In this document: in pieces, positions 1 to 64,000 of the stretch | Numbering within the stretch: position 1 is the first letter of the stretch | Layout: each line of letters starts with the position of its first letter | NCBI GenBank assembly: GCA_034766995.1 | Contig: CM068320.1 | Coordinates: 21,298,312-21,362,311, forward strand | Direction of reading: 5' to 3' | Source: Acanthacorydalis orientalis | Lineage: Eukaryota > Arthropoda > Insecta > Megaloptera > Corydalidae | DNA: 64,000 nt | Translations under genes and position numbers: made by a program | The notes under the pieces: model-generated | Seen by the model: the letters and a program-made list of their open reading frames with translations, nothing else | What the model was told of the DNA's origin: nothing | The model's database searches: none

Positions 1-369
1 TTAAAATTTTTTTTAAGAATATATTTAAAAAATAACACCAATTAAAGAAAATAAATATGAGGTACTCATGGTAATTATAAACATTAGTATACATATTCCA
101 TTTTTGAAAAAGTATATATATATATATATATATGACGACTTTTTTTTTTAATATTTTTAGCACACATTTTTTTGCACATACATTTTATCACAATAGAAAA
201 AAGAACAATTTTAAGTTCAGAGTCGTTTTACAATTTGTTTATAAAAATTTATTTAAAAAAAAATGATCAAGAGAGCCATCCATCCACCATTATGTCGTAT
301 AAAATTAAGTATCAAATATCTATAACCGTATAGTATTGTAAACTGTACAGAGGGGAGCAATATAAACAC
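1..369. other. AT-rich upstream flank
   Basis: No gene seen. Contains poly-T/poly-A runs and a 21-bp (TA)n at 113-133. Confidence 0.6.
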
Positions 370-779
370 ATATACACAATGAACAAAAGTCTCCCTTCAT
401 ACACGATTCCGATTTATATTTCACGCACAATGATTGGCTCAACTTGTCTGAAGCTCCGCCTTTAACAATCAGGGGCTAAGCTTCCAGCATCATTGATGAT
501 AGTAGGTTTTTAGTATTACTCTGAATGTCAGAGGTAGCGTATATGAGTTGCAGGTCGGTATTGTAAAATTTTTGCACATACGTTAAAACACAATTAGTTC
601 TCAAATACTTGTGGTTGTGATTGAAATTTATTTAGTGTGAAATCAATAATAAAATATATATTAAAAAGTACTACTTGTAAAGTTTTGTTTTTTTCCGGGT
701 GTGATTTCTTTATAGACCTACAACAGGTCCGGTTTCATATATAAATCGTTCTTTTAAAGCAGTCAAAATTAATTTCAAC
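370..779 (+). promoter_or_regulatory. Bgb (CBFB): Putative promoter and 5' UTR of the CBF-beta gene
   Basis: A TA-poor stretch directly upstream of the start codon. Visible elements: an inverted CCAAT box (ATTGG, 433-437), a CTCCGCC box near 452, a TCATTG initiator-like site near 487, and a Runx-type site TGTGGTT at 610-616. TTTCTTTATAG at 705-715 resembles a 3' splice acceptor, so the 5' UTR may come from an upstream noncoding exon. No clear TATA box at the right place can be separated from the general AT background. The transcription start is not determinable by eye. Confidence 0.45.
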
Positions 780-55261
<54,482 letters not shown>

Positions 55262-55780
55262 ATAGTCTATTTTTAATTTCTCAAGTTGAAACCAAATTGT
55301 GATATTTTAAAACAATTTTGTTTGATTACAAGTATATATAGTCATTTTTGTTTTCATTCATTGGATTGTTAATTGCAACTGTTATTATATTATATGATAG
55401 AATATATTGTATTATGTTTTTATTAATTTTAAGAATTTATATTATTATTCCTCAATTTAAAATTTTGGATAAAATAATTTATTGGCAAAATATAAAGACT
55501 ATGGAAGACAATTTTATATGACCGGATTAATTAATTAATTATACTTCAATTATTTTCAAAAGTAATTCGATTATATATCCATAGATAATTTTGATTTAAT
55601 GTTCTATTTCTAACATACTTGCTTATAGATTATACATTATATGTCGAGATTGTGAATTGTAAAACTGTACAATATTATTTATGTTTACATGGTTGTATTA
55701 TATAATTGTGAGACCCTAAAAAATACCTAACCCTTTGTATTATATTGAACAATAATAAAGGCTTTTATCTATATAATGTC
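55262..55780 (+). other. Bgb (CBFB): 3' UTR of the CBF-beta gene
   Basis: About 0.5 kb from the exon 5 stop to just past the canonical polyadenylation signal AATAAA at 55754-55759. Cleavage site is inferred, expected 10-30 bp after the signal. Confidence 0.6.
55754..55759 (+). terminator. Bgb (CBFB): Polyadenylation signal AATAAA
   Basis: Canonical hexamer 493 bp after the stop of exon 5, followed by a T-rich stretch (GGCTTTTATCT). In this AT-rich DNA chance hexamers are common, so position relative to the stop is the main support. Confidence 0.55.
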
Positions 55781-55988
55781 ACAAAGCATTTTTATAACCC
55801 CTTTTCCACGTTTTGACAAAATTATTCGATCAAATTGTCACACTGCCGTGAATAATGGATAAAATATGACTGAAAGATAACAACTGTTTCACATTTTGTC
55901 GATCGTCCAAATTTCGAGAAGGTTTACGATCATTTAATATTTGATTAAAGTATAATATTAATGAAAAACTATATTTGTAATACATACA

Positions 55989-56100
<112 letters not shown>

Positions 56101-57214
56101 CTTATAAAATTATAAGTACATACAAAGAAATATTGTATAGTAAGGTGAGTATAAAAAAATAAAATCCCTATTAAACAAATGATATACGACGATTAATAAT
56201 AAAATAGAAACCCTTTATTAGATATTCTAAATAGTCATATATCTTCGGCAAGCATGTGTAATTTAACATGTGTTTTACATCCTAACCCTATTACACACAC
56301 GGATGCCCCCATTACTTCCAGTTTTTCATAAATGCGATTCGTTACGAACATCTATTAACAACACGTAGGCCTGAACACCCCTAATAATTGTTATCTAAGC
56401 TGTAAGTTACTAACATTATGAAATAGTATGTGAAAATAAAATACCGACACTAGAAAGTTATATTAGATTGATACGTTATCATATATTTCTGTGTGTGTGT
56501 ATGTATTTTATATATATATATATAATCTACGGGTAATAATATTTGGTTATTTTGCGCATTATAATAAATGTTAATCATAAATAATCCTTTTGAAATAGTA
56601 AACACGATACTATAATTTCAGTAAGTATTTTTTTACACAAATTCAATTTTATAACTAAATAAATTTATACACACATTTGAAATAATTAATAAATATATGT
56701 TAAACCAAGAGTAGTAACTATTCATACATCCTTATTTCATCAATTATTCAGTTACATAATTAAAAGCAATGCTTATTTCAATTAATAAAAAGAACAACGA
56801 TATTCATATTTTATATCATAGATATTTTTGTATTATAATATTTCAATATACTAATAAAAAAAAGAATCAAAAGTCTTGACCAACAAATCTTTTGATAACT
56901 CAACGTGAGAATAATTTTAATTTTACGAAGGAAACACGAATTCCGGAAGAAGGTCATTTATAATGACATCAGTATTTTATCTTGCTTCGGAAAGCCACAT
57001 CCCTTACTAACTGATAAATAATATAATTTAAAGCGTAAGTTTCACTAACTTTAAACAATTATTGACTATACTGAATATGTTAGAACATATTTTACGTATA
57101 TAAATGTATCTAAGATTACAAAATTCCTTATATATTATTGTATTAACGAAATATCAAAACAATAATAGTTATTCAATTTAGCAAATAGGCGAGATATATA
57201 TATATACATAAATA

Positions 57215-57694
57215 AATATTGTTTTACGTCGGTCCGCTTCAATAATGGTCCGTAAATCATTATTGTCTATAAGTGAAGGTCTTCCAAGACTCTCCTCAAC
57301 ATCAAGGCTTTTGTTTTCATTACGAAATTTTTGGAACCAGTGTTGAGCTGTACGTTCACTAATTGACTCTTCTCCAAAAAAATTTGATATTTCCAGCAGT
57401 TTCTATTACTTTACGTCCCAATTTAAACTCGTGCAATAAAATCGCGCGAATTTGCTTTTTTACTATGACTAATTTAAGAGGTTATATCCAAAAATACTAA
57501 AGAATGAAAACAATAGACATAATTGAAGTCATTACTGCTATATACATATACATATATATATATAGCAATAATGACTGCTAATTTCATTGTTTACAATAAT
57601 GTATCACATGTCTATAACAAAAGATAACGGTAACTAGAAAATCGTCGCTAAACTTAAAATGATAAAACCCGCAATTGTTTTTGCACCAACCTAA
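57215..57694 (-). mobile_element. Mariner (cecropia-like) fragment, one end intact
   Basis: Minus-strand start at 57694 beside TA (57695-57696), TTAGGTTGGTGCAAAAACAA. Then KKQIRAILLHEFK, ISERTAQHWFQKF and SLDVEESLGRPSL, the N-terminal mariner blocks, with frameshifts. Within it lies a hairpin (57526-57582) with arms GTCATTACTGCTATATA-like. The other end was not found; it stops near 57215. Confidence 0.75.
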
Positions 57695-58116
57695 TACATA
57701 TAATTTTCAATCATGTACAATGTTTTGTTATTAATGGTTATATAAACACGTTTATTAGTAAGAATGGTACTAAAATTATTTAAAATTGATGAAATAAATA
57801 TGTCAACATAAACATAACCTGAAAAAAAATATTTAAAACCACAAGACAAGACCGTGTTTAAAACGGTATGTAATTTTATATATAATTTTTGACTCTAAAA
57901 CAATTGATTATAAATGTAGAAAACTTACCGGTTTTGATGATTATATTAAATGATAAAATTAACTATAAATAGAAAATAGGTACATTACGATTTTAATATG
58001 ACCAATAATTGTAATAACTGAAAACAACATTTTCTGCACTGACAAATTATGATATATACAATAAAACAAATGAATTACGATTACATTGTTAAGTTCACTA
58101 AAATAATGTAACATCT

Positions 58117-58119
58117 CTT

Positions 58120-58203
<84 letters not shown>
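58117..58203. repeat. (CT)n-(TA)n compound array, 87 bp
   Basis: CT to 58139 then TA. Confidence 0.97.
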
Positions 58204-58206
<3 letters not shown>

Positions 58207-58522
58207 GTGACAGCTACTCTCAATCTCGGTGTATACAATACTTATATATAGACATATAGACGATAGATGTATATAATACTTATATAAAGAATAAGTGCCA
58301 TAAAATACATATGTACAATTTAAACCCTTTTATATAATACATCAAAAGTGTAAATTATATCATTTACACTTCGTTAAATACAATACTAAATTTACAGTTT
58401 ACTTTTTTGTGTTTCCACTCCGCTGACTTGAACAATGTATAACATTTTTACGTTATTTTCGTATACGTCATGTATTTTTATTTCAATTAAATGTTACACG
58501 TCAACACGAACATACGTTATAA

Positions 58523-58524
<2 letters not shown>

Positions 58525-58615
<91 letters not shown>
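58525..58615. repeat. (TA)n array, 91 bp
   Basis: Uninterrupted. Confidence 0.97.
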
Positions 58616-58619
<4 letters not shown>

Positions 58620-59036
58620 CGTGCTATAGATACAGGTATACTTTCAGAAAAATAAACATAGGACAATTTGAAATAAAAATATGCACAGTCTAGTCCAAAC
58701 TTTTCAAGACTGATTCAAAATAACAAGCTTAATTTGTAGTAATTATTTTTATTGTGTATTTCTAAAAATATATTCCATTTTCAGCAGTACAGTTATCTCA
58801 ATGGCATTAACACTTTTCAATAAATTTCTGAAAGTTCTTTCATTCTTCAACGTTGTAAGACAGATATCTATACCAATAATAACACATGAAAATAAAATTA
58901 TCACACTATTACGTAGCTATACGTTTTTAATATTGATCTAAATACTTATTATTTTTAAATATTTTCAATAATTTTTTTATTAAAAAGTTATCAAAATGAA
59001 ATTAATCCGTTTAACGGGAACAATTTTAAGTTTTTT

Positions 59037-59101
59037 TTATCTATTTTTCAAACTAATCTTTTTTCTTGGTAAAAATAGTTATTAGTTTGATAAATAGATA
59101 A
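59037..59101. repeat. Hairpin with 21-bp stem and 23-nt loop
   Basis: TTATCTATTTTTCAAACTAAT (59037-59057, 21 bp, one mismatch) pairs with 59081-59101. Size is that of a pre-microRNA core, but the stem is AT-rich and could equally be a tiny MITE or chance inverted repeat. Confidence 0.3.
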
Positions 59102-59380
59102 TAATTAAGCTATTCTGTAAATAAAGTATTGATTATTAAAACAAAATATATACTGTTATAACAATACAGTGTGATAACATTATAATTCGACTTGGTATTA
59201 TAGAAATACTAATCATTTATATTAATCAAAGTATATATACTTCTTAACAATTAGAGAGAATCAGTTATGAAAATATTTTCATTTCTCTTATTGTTTTGTA
59301 TCTATTTTATGACAATGTGCCATTAATAAGTATTAAATATAAATTTTTATTTGAATGTTCTCTTGCACACATAATATATC

Positions 59381-59381
<1 letters not shown>

Positions 59382-59430
<49 letters not shown>

Positions 59431-59440
59431 GTGTGTGTGT
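59382..59440. repeat. (TA)n-(GT)n compound array
   Basis: TA to 59427, then ACATGTGTGTGTGTG. Confidence 0.95.
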
Positions 59441-60144
59441 GCACTTTTATACGTACAGATTTACAAAAGAAAATACAGTTACATCAACTGAAATGATTTA
59501 CAAAAAGTGCAACCCTTCTTTCTGTCAATTATGTCTGGTTAATGTTGTAGAAATGTCACGCCTGGATTTAATTCTATTATGAAATAGTGTGTCAACTTAC
59601 GTTAGTGACGACTTCATGAAACATAATTTACATATTGATTTTTCTGTTCGCACTTTTCTTACTATTGCTACCATATATTAAATAAATATGGTTTATTGTA
59701 CATGAGCGATAATTTTCAATTTATATTAATACCAACCAGAATGTAAAACAGATAAAAAGGTACATTATTTTTATTCTTGATATTCGCTGTATAAAATTTA
59801 TCTAAAATTACTACTCTCGACGAGTCTGGAATTGTAAGATGATTTTTCATTTTTCTTCTTTAGCTGTCCGCAAGTAATACATCAAGTCGTAGAAAATATT
59901 ATTTTTAAAATTTTGACAAAGATGGCGGTGAATTTCTTAGTGCAAAAACAAATTAATCTTCCATATTTAAATTTATAATTTTGTCGAAAAAGCATACATC
60001 TTCGTATGCAGAATTAATTGGTCTTCTATAATTATATCAGAAAATATTTTAAACATGTATATTTGAATTGCTAACAAACGCTCTATATGTACATCAAAAT
60101 ATTTATCAACTGCTATACAAATTCACATGCTAGTATACATATAC

Positions 60145-60151
<7 letters not shown>

Positions 60152-60205
<54 letters not shown>
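60152..60205. repeat. (TA)n array, 54 bp
   Basis: Preceded by CATATACATATGTG. Confidence 0.95.
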
Positions 60206-60209
<4 letters not shown>

Positions 60210-60679
60210 ATATATATAATAGATTGTATCCCAAACATAATACTCGACATATTGCAATAATAGATGAAATATAAATAACATAATTTTACTCTATTATTAG
60301 TAAGTTAGCAATAAAAGTTTCATAGCTTACATAATCCAAAAGCATACATTTTTTCTATAGTTGAATACAGCCGTTTTTTGTCCGTTTAATGTTTCAGCTC
60401 AAATATCATGTTATTCTAAACAGCGTTCTATTTGAAAACATGTCATACGAATGTCACAATAAATGATAATACTTCCTACTTAACTAGACGAAGACTGTAC
60501 AGTTGTGTGAACTAATAGATATATGCACAGTTTTAAATATTTTCAACATGAAAATGAAAATACACTCAGAAATAAGGCAAATATATTTACGGAGGTTTAT
60601 ATCTGTACATATACTTGTGAAATAATCAATAATTTATTCATGGTAGAGAATAATGGAATCTTCTTAATACACTGGATTA

Positions 60680-60860
60680 CTGAAAAAGCGACGTAGGTTG
60701 GAAGCTGTGACATTGCACGTGGCCACCCAATCCGCCACGTGTGTGGGACGTATTGTTGTTTGTCGTTAATCCCAGGTTAATTGCCAACTAGGCTCACGTT
60801 AATCTGAGATCATTGGGACTACGAAAAAAGTATGTTCATTGAATGAACGTCAGGATAAAA
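60680..60860. promoter_or_regulatory. TA-poor intergenic island with paired E-boxes
   Basis: Two CACGTG palindromes at 60716-60721 and 60736-60741, spaced 20 bp start to start (about two helical turns), followed by GTTAATCCCAGG (an Otx/Bicoid-type TAATCC) and GTTAATTG. About 5 kb downstream of the CBF-beta gene. Motifs are seen; function is inference. Confidence 0.3.
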
Positions 60861-61439
60861 GACATTTAAAACGATATGCGCGATTAAAATGAACGTTAAC
60901 TAAGTTCTAAAAAATGTTTTAATTAATACTTGGAAAAAAACGCCATAGGCTAATTACTATCAGAACTAAATTTCAAATATGATATTTAAATTAAATTTTA
61001 GAATATTAAGATAAGTCTACATTTTTCATATATTTCATTTTAAAAATAATTTAAGGAAATATAAATATAGTAATGTGAAACAATAATAATAAATGTATTT
61101 TAATGAAAACATTGCATTAAGATTTCTTTTGAAGTTAGTGATTAAATAGTATATTTATTTTTTTTGTTTATTAATTTTGATGTGCAACTATTTGAATTAT
61201 CTTGTAATATAAAACGAATTTTCGAGTATTATGAATATTATTATTGCTTAAGTTATAGGTCCTCGTACCTCGCACTTAAATCCCGAAGCGCCACAGCGCT
61301 GGCACAACCTCGAACTGAGTATCATTTAACTTTACAATCTAAAAACATTCATATGTAACATTATATTCTTTCGTTTGTAATGTTATTTTTATAATTTCGC
61401 TTACATTGCAAAAAAGTTAAATTCGTTTTAGAATTTTTT

Positions 61440-61816
61440 AAAAAAATAAAACCTATCTTTAATGATGTTTCTTTATTCGAAAGACATATTTTTCAATACA
61501 GTATTTTTCCTTACATTCCTTAACAGTACCCCAGCCAAAAACATCGTTTAGTCTACTAACAGTTTCTGCTACTTCATCACCCATTTTGAACTCATACAAA
61601 AATTGTTTTTATTTACTTCTTTTCCATTTTTAATTCAATAGCCCAATTTGAATCAGAATTAATAATGAAACCAAATTCGATGTTACCAAAATATACATTG
61701 AAAAATGGACTTTGAAATGATATTAACATCAACACGATGAAATGTCACTCTCATTGAAAAAAATTAAGGTTAGAATTCAGAAAACAAAAATCGCATTTAT
61801 TTTCCTAGCACACTAA
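61440..61816 (-). mobile_element. Mariner (cecropia-like) fragment
   Basis: Minus strand from 61816 beside TA: a degraded repeat TTAGTGTGCTAGGAAAATAA, then sequence closely parallel to 43830-44110, including the remnants of TVSRLNDVFGWGTVKEC. Cut off near 61440 with no second terminal repeat. Same family as 43814-44384 judging by shared internal sequence. Confidence 0.7.
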
Positions 61817-62372
61817 TATATATCGTATCAGTTACAGATTCATTGAAATGTAAAATCAGTCGGCGTCATTAGAACGATAGATATTGCGTTAAGTATCATG
61901 TCATCACAGTGTATTGATGTGTGACGTCATATACACATCTATAGAAATATATATATATATATGTACACACTCATATAATGCAAAATGGATCAGATAACGA
62001 GGGCGAATAAATTGCAACTATATCTCACGTGTGGTCTATACTAGTTCTTGTTCACTGATGTGAGAGATCAGTCACGTGATATACATCATTTGAGAGTCTT
62101 CCACCTGCGTTAGTAATTTTGATACTGAATAATATAGAATGACACATTCTTCATTTACTTGATATTAAATGTCGTCTATTAGTAATATAACAATTATTTC
62201 CATGCGCTCATTTTCTTAATTGTACTAAGGTGAATATTCAAATCAACGAGGGTAATGATGTTCCTCTGATACATAATTTTAACACTAGATGTAAGGAACG
62301 CGTCAATTTGACGGATTTTAGATTTCATGCTTGAAAATAAAGAAAACATAAATGTCATTTTCTGAAACATTA

Positions 62373-63305
62373 CGAGGTCAGACAATTAAGTAATGCGACC
62401 GATTTTTTTTCTCGGCCTGTGGTAACACTGCGAACCTATAACTCCGCCACCGTAATAGCAGATTCCTACTCTCTCGATTGAGACCTTGACCACCTTCGTA
62501 CGATCATTTCTTCGCCAGCTGTTTAGTGTTTTGTAACAACGCGCGATTAGTGCATGTCACGAAAATGGAACAGAGAAATTTAAATGAACATCGCTCAAGA
62601 TTGTCTCGAGCAGGTTGAAAGTGATCCTACTTTTCTCGATTGAGTTCTTACTGGTGATGAAAGTTGGTTCTTTCAATATGACCCCGAAACTAAACGACAA
62701 AGCCAACAGTGGCTGTCCGCTGGAGCACCAAGGCCAAAGAAGGCGAGAATGAGCAAGTCCAAAGTGAAAACCATGTTGATTTGCTTCTTCGACAGCAAAG
62801 GGGTGGTTCACAAAGAGTTCGTACCACTTGGACAAACCGTAAATCAAGTATTCTACCGCAATGTGCTCGAAAAATTACGAAAAAGGGTGCTCAGAGTGCG
62901 TCCAGAGATCGCGAAGACTTGGGTTCTGCATCACGACAATGCTCCCTGTCACAGTGCGTTCAGTGTCTCTCAGTTTTTGGCGTCTAAAGGCATCGCAACG
63001 TTACCACAACCGCCCTATTCACCGGACATGTCACCCTGCGACTTTTTCCTATTCCCCCATATGAAAAAAATCGTCAAAGGTCGACATTTTGACTCCGTTG
63101 AAGATATCCAAGAATCTGTGACGAGGGTACTCGGAGAGGTCCCACAAGAAGTGTTCCAGAACTGTTACGAAAACTGTAAAACTCGCTGGAATAAGTGTAT
63201 AGATGCGGGAGGGGACTACTTTGAAGGGGATCGCAGCGATGTACCTTAATTTTTAAATATACTCGATTTTTGAATTTTGTCGCATTACTTAATTGTCTGA
63301 CCTCG
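62373..63305 (+). mobile_element. Mariner-family transposon, internally deleted, perfect 27-bp ends
   Basis: TA at 62371-62372 and 63306-63307; identical inverted repeats of 27 bp (62373-62399 and 63279-63305) starting CGAGGTCAGACAATTAAG. Length 933 bp against about 1.3 kb for a full mariner. A different mariner subfamily from the three TTAGGTTGG copies. Perfect ends suggest recent movement with help from an active relative. Confidence 0.92.
62565..63249 (+). pseudogene. Mariner transposase lacking its DNA-binding half
   Basis: Start codon MEQR at 62565 joins abruptly (out of frame) to NIAQDCLEQVESDPTFLD, a stop at 62641, then an unbroken 201-codon run to the TAA/TAG region (stop 63247-63249). 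The run keeps the whole catalytic core: LTGDESWFF (Asp 1), VLHHDNAPCH (Asp 2), YSPDMSPCDFFLFP (Asp 3) with 34 residues between the last two, i.e. the mariner D,D34D signature. Missing: about 140 residues holding the two HTH motifs. So it cannot bind its own ends even if expressed. Frames at 62709 and 62861 (+) and 62557-62847 (-) are shadows. Confidence 0.92.
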
Positions 63306-63338
63306 TATATTGACTTTTATTGGTATAATGATATGAAT

Positions 63339-63404
63339 ATATTATATTATATATTAAATATATATTATATTATATATATTATATATATATTATATATTAT
63401 ATTT
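63339..63404. repeat. (ATATT)n-like low-complexity tract
   Basis: Irregular ATATT/ATATTA units 34 bp after the mariner end; not a pure dinucleotide array. Confidence 0.85.
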
Positions 63405-63629
63405 CAATACAATTTATCCACCAGCTTTCTACCTTCGTGTAACTGTATATAGTACAGCTATTTATCCGAACACCCGTCAAATTGACCGGTTAACAAATTT
63501 TGTGTTAAGAGTCTTAAGAGTCTCTATACATCAAATTATAACTAATACCACGAAGTGATCTGATACTGTAGACGACAAAGAAAATTAAAATGTGAAAGCG
63601 AATGCCGTATTTCTTCCCTCGAGAAATGA

Positions 63630-63932
63630 AATAGCGTACATGCCATACAATTTTCGGTTGAATGGGAAGAATTGAGCTCACAGACTTTTGTTCGTCCTTC
63701 TAGTTATTTAGAATTGGAATTCTATTTTTACATACAATTGGAATTTACTTGCGAAAAAGTTACTTGCAAAAAAACTACTCTAATTGGGAGTATAAGTGCA
63801 AATAAAAAAGTAAAACCAAAAACTGCAAAATCTAAGAAAGATAATAAAGTACGGTTTTCCACACGACTTTATAAATCAGAAAATGATATTCTAACAATTT
63901 ACAAAAGCAAGCCAAAGAAAAAGGTACTATGA
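63630..63932 (+). CDS. Possible exon of the next gene, Lys-rich
   Basis: Open for 101 codons to TGA at 63930-63932 with no ATG. A likely acceptor CGTCCTTCTAG ends near 63702, which would leave about 76 codons. C-terminal part is basic: KKVKPKTAKSKKDNKVRFST, then SENDILTIYKSKPKKK. A donor-like AAG|GTACTA at 63918-63919 is an alternative end. Unlike the surrounding AT filler it has a mixed, protein-like composition. Family not recognised; may be chance. Confidence 0.3.
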   Translation, partial: NSVHAIQFSVEWEELSSQTFVRPSSYLELEFYFYIQLEFTCEKVTCKKTTLIGSISANKKVKPKTAKSKKDNKVRFSTRLYKSENDILTIYKSKPKKKVL

Positions 63933-64000
63933 CTCAGTTCTTAATATAACTTTATAAAAATAAGGATCAATAGTAAACGTGTCCCGGAAACAATTACATT

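Noticed and set aside
62557..62847. Minus-strand 96-codon frame over the mariner
   Set aside because: Antisense shadow of the plus-strand catalytic core.

Overview
This is a eukaryotic, very AT-rich window whose coding content looks insect. It carries one complete host gene: the single-copy-type core-binding factor beta subunit (CBF-beta, Drosophila Brother/Big brother), the non-DNA-binding partner of Runx/Runt proteins. The gene is on the + strand and runs from an ATG at 780 to a stop at 55261 in five exons. All junctions are phase 0 with GT-AG borders: 780-956, 13015-13212, 41802-42038, 49794-49931 and 55220-55261. The protein is about 263 aa. The exons hold only about 0.8 kb of the roughly 54 kb span. 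The N-terminal extension and core sequence suggest a holometabolous insect, perhaps hymenopteran, but I cannot fix the order without a search.

Layout. 1-779 holds the putative promoter and 5' UTR. 957-13014 (intron 1) is packed with old mobile DNA: two nested inverted-repeat structures, a piggyBac-like MITE (TTAA target site), a LINE tail, a broken Tc1 transposase and a pogo/Tigger-like remnant. 13213-41801 (intron 2, 28.6 kb) holds a 137-bp tandem array, a hAT-like MITE with an 8-bp duplication, two LINE 3' ends (one nested in a TTAA-flanked element), local duplications and several TA-poor islands that could be enhancers. 42039-49793 (intron 3) holds a 303-bp tandem duplication, an internally deleted mariner and a GC-rich island with a 47-codon minus-strand ORF. 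49932-55219 (intron 4) is mostly AT-rich filler. 55262-55780 is the 3' UTR with an AATAAA. From about 55.8 kb to the end the sequence is intergenic with three more mariner copies, one of them an internally deleted copy with perfect 27-bp terminal repeats, and a possible exon of the next gene at 63.7-63.93 kb.

The strongest global feature is the density of (TA)n microsatellites: about one per kb, many 50-140 bp long, often joined to (CT)n, (GA)n or (CA)n. Most short open reading frames in the window are these arrays read through or random AT-rich frames and are not genes. I see no tRNA, rRNA, CRISPR or prokaryotic-type system. No novel multi-gene system is evident. The features most worth checking are the alternative C-terminus of the CBF-beta gene, the Runx-type site in its own promoter, the TA-poor intronic islands, the minus-strand small ORF at 46.8-46.94 kb, and the hairpin at 59.04-59.10 kb.
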